From positions 13,886,944 through 13,950,943 of the forward strand of contig NC_087083.1 in the NCBI RefSeq assembly GCF_026151205.1: a DNA stretch of 64,000 nt, in the 5' to 3' direction. Below, piece by piece: positions 58,601 through 64,000 of the stretch. Position numbers and translations under genes: made by a program. Below the pieces are notes generated by a model, which was given only the letters and a program-made list of their open reading frames with translations, ran no database searches and was not told the DNA's origin. Origin of the DNA: Bolinopsis microptera (Eukaryota > Ctenophora > Tentaculata > Lobata > Bolinopsidae). Every line of letters starts with the position of its first letter. Position 1 is the first letter of the stretch.

Positions 58601-61057
58601 AAAGTAATAAGCGCCATGAGTTGGCACAGAATAATTGTTTCCTCCGATTTTAATAAATTTGGTACCAAACGTTGTCTAAAAATGTGAATAAAATAATTTT
58701 ACCGTGTAGCAATTTTCGCTAAAAATGCTGCACGGCGCTTGTTCGATCCAGCGTTCAATTAATGTCCGTTCAAATAAAGTCCGATAAGGTAGCTATAAAC
58801 GTTGGTTATTGGTTTTCTTTTTAACGTTGCGAAACGTTTATGCTTTAACGTTAATAAATGATTGTAATATTTTTATTGAGGCACATGCCACCCCATCGCG
58901 GGTTTACTACTACTACTTAGATCAAGATTACTTTATTCAACGTTGAAAATTAAACTGCGTTTTAACGTTGTATTTAGACTGTAAATAAAACGTTTTGGAA
59001 CGTTTAATGGTCAACGTTGGTTAAAGGTAACATCTTCAACGTTGGTGATGTAAGGTTTACCTAACTTTAAACAACGTTCAAACCCAACGTTGGAAAGTGT
59101 ACCTTCCAACCTTTATATTCCAACGTTTATCCAACAAACTTTGCCGAGAATTTTGGGGAGCATTTTAACCCTATGTCATGGGGGGTGATTCGGAATCAGC
59201 GTCCGAAAATACATCGATTGAAGTTGGTTTCAACTGTCGGGGGCCCTGTAGAGTGATTTATAGCACGCTCGAACTTTGCCGGCTCATAGGTTACTTTATT
59301 CACAACAATTCTTCTTCATTAAGCTGCAGTTAACACAAACCAATCTCAGTGAGCTGCACTGGACTAAAAAATGAGTGGAAAAGTACGATTGAGACCTCAA
59401 CACAGTTCCCAGTAGTCCCAGGAACTGTGGTGGAAGTGACTTGTTCTCACTCTGGAGCTCTAAATAAAGGGAGCAGTGAAGTGACCTGCATCTCAGAAAC
59501 AGAATTTAATTTCAAATTTAATGAGCCCAAGTGTATATATCAAGGTATTAAAACAGTAAACAATAACTAAATCACCTCCACGAAAGGATAAACCAAATTC
59601 TTCATACACCCAGGGTAAAAGTATCGATCGGGACCAAGGAAAGGGGGCCAGGGGGGTTAAATAATAAAATAATGGGAAGAGTTGGCTACTAAACACTAAT
59701 TCAATAAAATCCTACAACAGCTCAGATGATTCTGTAATCTATAACGTAGATATTTAAATAATTAAAAATAAGTTCAAATTTCCCTAAATGGAAAGTTACG
59801 ACAACAGAAACCCAGTCCCCAGAAGTCCAGGAAGAGCAGCGAAGATTACTTTTCTTTGATCTCCACTCAGGGAACAGCATGCAGGAACCTAAATACTGTG
59901 GTGCATCTAACAAGGTATTTAACATAAAATATCTAAAATCAATTCAAAGATTTAACAAAGTTTTAATGCCTTGTTATTATGTTATATTATTATTATTCTG
60001 TTATTATGTTATACGATTAGTATTACAACACTTTATTACAGACCCTTGCTCAGCTACAAGGATGATAAGAAGCTGCATTCACTCTAACTCTAGGAGGAGT
60101 TCAAGTTTAACTTTAATTAAAGTGATGCACTATTAACTACGAACCAAGTTAGTTGAAGATTTAATAGTGTAAATAATCGCATCAAATAACACAAAAAAGA
60201 TTCTCTTTGTACGACCGCCCACGTGCAAATTATATCAAAAATAAGCAGTTTCAAAGTAACCATGATAACGAGGGTTGTTACACGCACGTGCCCGTGCAAA
60301 GATGTACGAGCGACATTTTAATCGGTTTTGTGGTATAACTGTATATATATAAATATATATACAGTTATACGCTGTGTTCAGTGCGAGCTACATTTTAATC
60401 GGCTGTATCTTTGGTTGTGGCGGATATTTTTTGATGCAATAAAAACTAATATTATCTTCCTCCCTGTTATCACGGGCTTTAGAAGACCCCGGTTTAAATC
60501 TCTTACTTATACAAGCTCCTATAAAATATATGGAATTATATTGATCCCCCGCCGTTCACATAATTACTATTTCTTTCAGTTTATCCTAGCGAGGAAAGCA
60601 CCGGCCTTGAAATGTACGTCAAATATGATACGGAATCTTCAGTTACAGCTGCAGTTGATGATGGATATAGCCACAGACCTTATAGTATCTATATACAGGA
60701 TCAATTTTTATTTCCATCCATATTTTCCATTAAAATGATGAAAATGATACAATACACATGCAATGAGAGCTTGATTTGTTTTATTGGTAAGCCGACCGAA
60801 TACCGCCTAAAAACTTTCAGTAGGGATAGTGTTATAATGTAAGGGTTAAGGGTAACATATATGTAGGACTAAAACGAGGGTGAGGGACGGGTTATAGCGG
60901 TATGGAACTAGTCCTCTAGGGATTAGTTCCGCCTGAACATTTTATATTGCAGCTTGATTGATATATCCGAATATTTTCAGTCGACTATACAGCTACTAAA
61001 GAGAAGAACTACCTGAGCAATGTTTTCCTCGGAATTTCAGTGGTGGTCTTCTCCTGA
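52594..61057 (+). CDS. Secreted or GPI-anchored multidomain surface protein, ten exons
   Basis: Exons 52594-52654, 53522-53956, five of 165 bp (56074, 56609, 57140, 57669, 58201), 59350-59544, 60580-60786 and 60981-61057 join with one continuous frame of about 600 codons. Order: signal peptide, a Trp/Cys-containing ectodomain, five cysteine-rich repeats (TNFR/ephrin-receptor-like), a sushi/CCP-like domain, a further ectodomain and a hydrophobic C-terminus ending FLGISVVVFS, as in GPI-anchor signals. All internal introns are phase 1, so exons can be duplicated or skipped freely. The role is inferred as cell-surface recognition or adhesion. The name and ligand are unknown. Possible decayed exons lie at 59770-59915 and 60042-60136. 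Confidence 0.8.
53522..53956 (+). CDS. Surface protein exon 2: N-terminal ectodomain
   Basis: Acceptor TTACAG, 435 bp, donor ACCAG followed by GTAAAT. About 145 residues, including TWKPVITRGVKIP, VWFYTTEG, NKTWKITKFSGPRITVHCN, CSGSRWSEKWSKKVEQIEF and DTASDYY. The pattern of W-x-I, a lone HCN strand, a second cysteine before paired tryptophans and the DTASD close suggests a beta-sandwich domain. I have seen similar unnamed domains in invertebrate extracellular proteins but cannot give a family. Four possible N-glycosylation sites (NLT, NST, NKT and others) fit an extracellular place. Confidence 0.8.
54016..54116. other. Intron 2 start
   Basis: Part of the 2.1-kb intron between exon 2 and the first cysteine-rich exon. 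The remainder of the intron holds a LINE fragment (54117-54680), an AACGTT repeat element (54715-55078) and about 900 bp with nothing recognised (55080-55970). Confidence 0.6.
54117..54680 (-). mobile_element. LINE ORF2 C-terminal fragment, antisense in intron 2
   Basis: On the minus strand an open frame holds HLPHTLAAREHIHESFV, VKAEFGEEPYLQL, SSSHDLSIEKGRY, then CRFC and, 45 residues on, EDHVINECPSYNSLQ. The CxxC...HxxxxC arrangement followed by hydrophobic residues is the usual zinc-knuckle tail of CR1/L1-type LINEs. The RT is absent and the copy is truncated. Confidence 0.75.
54715..55078. mobile_element. AACGTT-rich repeat element, first copy
   Basis: Starts 'gccggctaagttcgttgg' and repeats words such as AACGTTG, CAACGTT and GTTGG. 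Its left 90 bp match, in inverse orientation, the right end of the 58487-59136 region. This suggests two insertions of one non-autonomous family. Confidence 0.5.
55080..55970. other. Intronic stretch, nothing recognised
   Basis: A 67-codon frame at 55739-55942 is unlike any family I know. No repeat or inverted-repeat element stands out before the tandem exon units begin at about 55972. Confidence 0.5.
56074..56238 (+). CDS. Surface protein exon 3: cysteine-rich repeat 1
   Basis: 165 bp, acceptor TTGCAG, donor TGGA followed by GTAAGT, phase 1-1. Six cysteines in DCIAGKFLDQ, NGCTDCPADEW, ATCTTCPTGKG and ESDCTW, resembling TNFR/ephrin-receptor-like modules. Unlike the other copies it has GLDTG rather than GVDTG. 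Confidence 0.9.
56609..56773 (+). CDS. Surface protein exon 4: cysteine-rich repeat 2
   Basis: Same length, phases and six-cysteine pattern as exon 3. Protein difference from exon 3 is only GVDTG for GLDTG; the splice sites are unchanged. Confidence 0.9.
57140..57304 (+). CDS. Surface protein exon 5: cysteine-rich repeat 3
   Basis: Same pattern; protein identical to exon 4. Silent and intronic differences show which units pair: copies 1 and 3 share AAGTTTCTGG and copies 2 and 4 share AAGTTTCTAG, an alternating pattern. Confidence 0.9.
57669..57833 (+). CDS. Surface protein exon 6: cysteine-rich repeat 4
   Basis: Same pattern; matches exon 4 closely, including GGGAAAGTTTCTAG. This fits duplication of a two-exon block (copies 1-2 giving 3-4). 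Confidence 0.9.
58201..58365 (+). CDS. Surface protein exon 7: cysteine-rich repeat 5
   Basis: Same pattern, with the most changes: WSTAAN for WSAAAN and DTGKGTQ for DTGAGTQ. All six cysteines and both splice sites are kept. Confidence 0.9.
58487..59136. mobile_element. AACGTT-rich repeat element, second copy, in intron 7
   Basis: It begins where the fifth tandem unit breaks off ('aagcaaaacgttc' for 'aagcaaagttta') and is full of AACGTTGG and CGTTTAA words. The right end (59000-59136) is the inverted match of 54718-54800. Inside, 58744-58792 contains 'attaatgtccgttc' and 'aaataaagtccgataagg', shared with macrosatellite module b (37062, 45077). Confidence 0.55.
59146..59271. mobile_element. 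9-bp-TSD short element, copy D, lacking the left end
   Basis: A 126-bp insert flanked by perfect AACTTTGCC duplications (59137-59145 and 59272-59280). It contains 'ggagcattttaaccctatg', 'gattcggaatcagcgtccg' and the right end TAGCACGCTCG of copies A-C, but begins GAGAATTTTGGGG instead of the usual left end. Confidence 0.85.
59350..59544 (+). CDS. Surface protein exon 8: sushi/CCP-like domain
   Basis: 195 bp, acceptor TCTCAG, donor CAAG followed by GTATTA, phase 1-1. Encodes SCTGLKNEWKST, then VPGTVVEVTCSHSGAL, SEVTCISETEF and FNEPKC. Four cysteines in the C...VTC...TC...C spacing with a tryptophan suit a CCP (sushi) module, as found in complement and cell-adhesion proteins. Confidence 0.82.
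59770..59915 (+). pseudogene. Decayed second CCP exon
   Basis: The text 'aaatggaaagttacgacaac' and 'cccagtccccagaagtccagg' aligns with 'aatgagtggaaaagtacg' and 'cacagttcccagtagtccc' of exon 8, but the cysteine codon after the VEVT position reads as phenylalanine and the frame shifts. No acceptor of the right phase is convincing. It looks like a duplicated CCP exon that has died. Confidence 0.5.
60042..60136 (+). pseudogene. Possible dead or alternative exon with stop
   Basis: An acceptor-like TTACAG is followed by an open stretch encoding DPCSATRMIRSCIHSN and ending in a stop at about 60136 with no donor. If used it would end the protein early and remove the GPI-like tail. Skipping it keeps the frame (exon 8 to exon 9). 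Confidence 0.3.
60338..60371. repeat. AT palindrome
   Basis: AACTGTATATATA followed by its inverse forms a near-perfect palindrome of about 32 bp. Flanking it, 'gagcgacattttaatcgg' (60309) and 'gagctacattttaatcgg' (60386) are direct repeats about 77 bp apart. Confidence 0.7.
60580..60786 (+). CDS. Surface protein exon 9: membrane-near ectodomain
   Basis: 207 bp, acceptor CTTTCAG, donor TATTG followed by GTAAGC, phase 1-1. Encodes YPSEESTGLEMYVKYDTESS, a YSIYIQDQF strand and IQYTCNESLICFI with two cysteines. The Y-T-C-N-E-S phrase is sushi-like, but the first half is not, so the domain is unnamed. Confidence 0.75.
60981..61057 (+). CDS. Surface protein exon 10: C-terminal anchor signal
   Basis: Acceptor TTTTCAG; completes a valine codon, then DYTATKEKNYLSNVFLGISV and VVFS before TGA. 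A short polar stretch with small residues (S, N), a hydrophobic run and no cytoplasmic tail is what GPI-attachment signals look like. A plain transmembrane anchor would be longer. Confidence 0.75.
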
Positions 61058-61096
61058 TTTTCAGCAAATTCGGGGTTATCCGGTATATATCCATCC

Positions 61097-61586
61097 TCCA
61101 AATCCGGGGGTATATATCTACCCCTAAATTCGGGGGTATATATCTACCCCTAAATTCGGGGGTATATATCTACCCCTAAATTCGGGGGTATATATCTACC
61201 CCTAAATTCGGGGGTATATATCTACCCCTAAATTCGGGGGTATATATCTACCCCTAAATTCGGGGGTATATATCTACCCCTAAATTCGGGGGTATATATC
61301 TACCCCTAAATTCGGGGGTATATATCTACCCCTAAATTCGGGGGTATATATCTACCCCTAAATTCGGGGGTATATATCTACCCCTAAATTCGGGGGTATA
61401 TATCTACCCCTAAATTCGGGGGTATATATCTACCCCTAAATTCGGGGGTATATATCTACCCCTAAATTCGGGGGTATATATCTACCCCCTAAATTCGGGG
61501 GTATATATCTACCCCTAAATTCGGGGGTATATATCTACCCCTAAATTCGGGGGTGTATTATATCTATCCCCTAAATTCGGGGGTAT
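61097..61586. repeat. 26-bp minisatellite with palindromic unit
   Basis: About nineteen units built from AAATTCGGGGG, TATATATC and TACCCCT. Within each unit GGGG-TATATATCTA-CCCC is a hairpin-forming inverted repeat. Units are almost identical, with slips only at the right end (61490 and 61555). It starts about 40 bp after the stop codon of the surface-protein gene, in its probable 3' untranslated region or just beyond. Confidence 0.95.
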
Positions 61587-61589
61587 GTA

Positions 61590-62741
61590 TAATTAATAAT
61601 TATCATCCCCCCTCCTCCGAATTAGCAATAAAAATTAGGAGGATACCCAAAGATCTTGACCCATCCTCCCCATGAATATGATTATGCTCTCATTAAATTT
61701 GACCCACAAAAATTGTTTATCCATCCCTTTCTAAAACCTTGCTCCAACCTCGCTGCTAGAATTCGTTTCCCAAAATTCCCGGAATTCGTAGTTTGACCCC
61801 TAAAATTTGGCACAACAATTTTTTAACGACTTATCATTTTACATTCCCGGTTTAAAATTCGACTGAAAACAAATTTCCTTTGAGACTATTAAAACCTATT
61901 TTAAGCAGCACTGATGAAATCTGAATATGGATTCCCCTGTGAAAGAAAACTCATGGCTACAAAGAAAATAATTAGATACTGCAGAATTACTGAATTATGT
62001 GAGATTCTTGGAAATTTTCAAATTATCACAGAACATTGAATAACAAATTTAAATGTTTATCCTAAAATAAACCCCACCCCTTTCCCCAAATGAGCATCAC
62101 TGAGATCTCGAGTTTCATAGTTCCGGTCCACGAATTCCGATCAACTCGGTATTGTGCTTTTTCTCCGCCCACCAGAATTGGCTTCTTCTATTTCCCGGAT
62201 CCAGAATGCAAGGACACGTAACACATCCAACAGGTCAGTTTTGGTAATCCTCGTTGCTTTGAGCAAACGGTCATTTTGATTTGGTTACCAGTTATTTTTT
62301 AATTGTTGGAAAATCACTGATCACAAGGTCTAATACTTGATTTTTTCGCAGATTGAGTAGTGTATGCCATAAGTTTCGCTGATATTGTTCGGTTGGACGG
62401 TTGTCTAGGGAACATAATAAAGTACAACCTCGCAAATTGTGGTATGTTGGCATCTGAATACTGAATACAAATTCATTAAAACTTTTACTTTCCTATTTTG
62501 ATGACTTAATGTTATTTCGTTAGAACTATTTTTTGTGCTGAACTCATTTATTCCTCGGATTGCTCTTGTTAATGTTTAAAGGAACGAATATTTCAGGAAT
62601 TCCGCTCCCGCGGATGCCATTCATTGGCTACTTTGTCTTGCCAGGGTGAATTCTTCCTTTTCACTGAACACGGATACCTAGCCGAAACGATGAGTGTTAT
62701 CCGACCTGAGATTATTCCCTTCTACACGCGCTAAAGTCATC
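61590..62741. other. Intergenic stretch, nothing recognised
   Basis: AT-rich, no coding or repeat feature that can be supported. Confidence 0.5.
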
Positions 62742-62798
62742 ATGGGGACGAAATCTGCGGGAAAAACTGATCTGATCAGGAATCAACAGCGAAATCTG
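62742..62798 (+). CDS. Candidate first exon, product unknown
   Basis: ATG in a good context (GTCATCATGG) opens MGTKSAGKTDLIRNQQRNL and reaches a donor CTG followed by GTGAGT in phase 0. The peptide is basic and unrecognised. It lacks a visible second exon in the window, so it may be chance. Confidence 0.25.
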
Positions 62799-63100
62799 GT
62801 GAGTTTGATGCTATATTTTGAATAATATCTAGCTAGTACGAATAGTGCGTTAATTGTTTCAGAGCAAACTCACACTATCTTGCGTCCCAGTGTTCAGCTG
62901 CCTCCAATATTATAATCACAGCACAAGCAGGAACCCGTCTAACCCTTGTTTTAAGTGCGAACACTTGTCTTAAGTAGTTTACTTGATTTGACTTTTAGTT
63001 TGTAAGACAGCTATATAATATGGACCTTTACCGATATTTGAAAGGCGCAGGTTAGATCTCCGCCGAAAGCGCACTCCCCAAATTGTGCGCATTATATAGC
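62799..63100. other. No recognised feature
   Basis: AT-rich DNA before the 10-bp array. Confidence 0.5.
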
Positions 63101-63478
63101 GTCATCTAGCGTCATCTAGCGTCATCTAGCGTCATCTAGCGTCATCTAGCGTCATCTAGCGTCTTCTAGCGTCATCTAGCGTCATCTAGCGTCATCTAGC
63201 GTCATCTAGCGTCATCTAGCGTCATCTAGCGTCATCTAGCGTCATCTTGAGTCATCTAGCGTCATCTAGCGTCATCTAGCGTCATCTAGCGTCATCTAGC
63301 GTCATCTAGCGTCATCTAGCGTAATCTTGCGTCATCTAGCGTCATCTAGCGTCATCTAGCGTCATTTAGCGTCATCTAGCGTCATCTAGCGTCATCTAGC
63401 GTCATCTAGCGTCATCTAGCGTAATCTTGCGTCATCTAGCGTCATCTATAAGCGTCATTTAGCGTCATCTAGTCTAGC
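63101..63478. repeat. 10-bp GTCATCTAGC minisatellite
   Basis: About 37 units of GTCATCTAGC with rare variants (GTCTTC, GTAATCTTGC, GTCATTTAGC). The variant GTAATCTTGC recurs 110 bp apart (63322 and 63421), so blocks of eleven units were copied. Confidence 0.95.
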
Positions 63479-63635
63479 GTGAGTGCACAGTGATTACTGT
63501 TGCGACGTCCGTTGCTATATCAAAATAAATATGCTAACGATAGCATACTAAACAAAATAACAGTGGTTTTTAATTGATCGTGAATCTACCTAGATCCTTT
63601 AAAACTTCGACTGAATAATAATGTATAGATGTATC

Positions 63636-63850
63636 TTACTTTTTGCTCTTCCCCTTTTTACTTTGAATCTTAACTTTTGGAAGATTCTCTTTCTTTTTGG
63701 TAGAGCTCTTAGAAGGTGATACTAGTAAAAAGCCGAACTGCTTTGGTTTAGCTGGCTTTTGACGTAATGACTATGTTGTTTCGTTCCTTTTCTTTGGTTT
63801 CGACTCCTCATTCTCCGGTTCACTGAGTGCAACAACACGTGAACTCCCTG
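63636..63850 (-). pseudogene. Lysine-rich C-terminal coding-like segment
   Basis: On the minus strand, SSRVVALSEPENEESKPKKR is followed, after one stop, by RQKPAKPKQFGFLLVSP and STKKKENLPKVKIQSKKGKS to a final stop. The composition is that of a basic, probably nuclear protein tail. An AAAAG acceptor just before CCAGCTAAACC could make the last part a real terminal exon; otherwise it is a decayed copy. Family not recognised. Confidence 0.35.
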
Positions 63851-63867
63851 CACTACATTATGTATAA

Positions 63868-64000
63868 GATTGGCTTGAGGAGACCTCAGTTTAAATCTCT
63901 TACTTACGAGCTCCTATAAAATATATGGAATTTTATTGATCCCCCACTGTTCACATAATTACTATTTATTTCAGTTTATCCTATATAGCGAGGAAAGCAC
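63868..64000 (+). pseudogene. Duplicate of surface-protein exon 9 and its upstream intron, cut by window edge
   Basis: 'tttaaatctcttactta', 'gctcctataaaatatatgg', 'gttcacataattactattt' and the acceptor TTTCAG match 60495-60579, and the exon start TTTATCCTA..GCGAGGAAAGCAC matches 60580. A four- to five-base insertion near 63984 brings a stop into the expected frame, so this copy is probably dead, unless another acceptor is used. It shows that the gene, or part of it, is duplicated nearby. Confidence 0.8.

Noticed and set aside
61097-63478. Regular arrays that might be CRISPR-like
   Set aside because: Units are contiguous with no unique spacers, and the DNA is eukaryotic. They are minisatellites.

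Overview
The window is animal DNA. It has spliced genes with GT-AG introns, LINE, SINE, hAT and MITE-type transposons, TTAGGG-like motifs inside repeats, and two recognisable metazoan-style genes. It is AT-rich and dominated by repeats and mobile elements, which suits a non-vertebrate, probably marine, metazoan. I cannot name the phylum from the sequence; a cnidarian-like animal is a guess.

Layout. About 1-6.2 kb is AT-rich with only weak coding-like traces. About 6.2-10.5 kb holds a hAT-like non-autonomous element, a TACACTACAT microsatellite and a GC-rich tandem region. From 19107 back to 11070 (minus strand) lies the 5' part of a PARP1-like gene: nine exons encoding zinc finger 1, zinc finger 2, the basic linker and the PADR1/zinc-3 domain. 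One PARP1 intron, in the middle of zinc finger 2, contains a minisatellite of about 65 units. It is built from the exon-intron junction, so every unit carries a reading-phase-compatible 5' splice site. A 3.4-kb polypurine-filled element with terminal inverted repeats sits inside that minisatellite. BRCT, WGR and catalytic exons were not found, so the gene either runs off the left edge or is truncated.

About 19.3-27 kb holds two MITE families whose end motif is repeated inside them, plus three CR1/L2-like LINE fragments. About 28-29.6 kb holds short elements with 9-bp target duplications and CCCTAA-rich cores; related copies recur at 52.2 and 59.1 kb. About 33.2-49.8 kb is a macrosatellite-like block whose repeat unit contains a variable 9-bp CAGTACAGC array. 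It has been broken up by a near full-length LINE (EN+RT). That LINE is itself interrupted by an RNase H-type LINE fragment, which carries a hAT transposon, and by a short 5'-inverted LINE. A second, restriction-endonuclease-type LINE interrupts another unit of the block. A tRNA-derived SINE lies at 50.35-50.77 kb.

From 52594 to 61057 (plus strand) a spliced gene can be read end to end by phase: a signal-peptide exon, one ectodomain exon, five nearly identical tandem cysteine-rich exons, a sushi/CCP-like exon, another ectodomain exon and a last exon with a hydrophobic tail that looks like a GPI-anchor signal. All internal exons are phase 1-1, so domains can be gained and lost without breaking the frame. 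This looks like a fast-evolving cell-surface recognition or adhesion protein. A decayed copy of its penultimate exon lies at the right edge, which suggests a local gene family.

The two observations most worth following are the splice-donor minisatellite in PARP1 and the exon-amplifying surface-protein gene.
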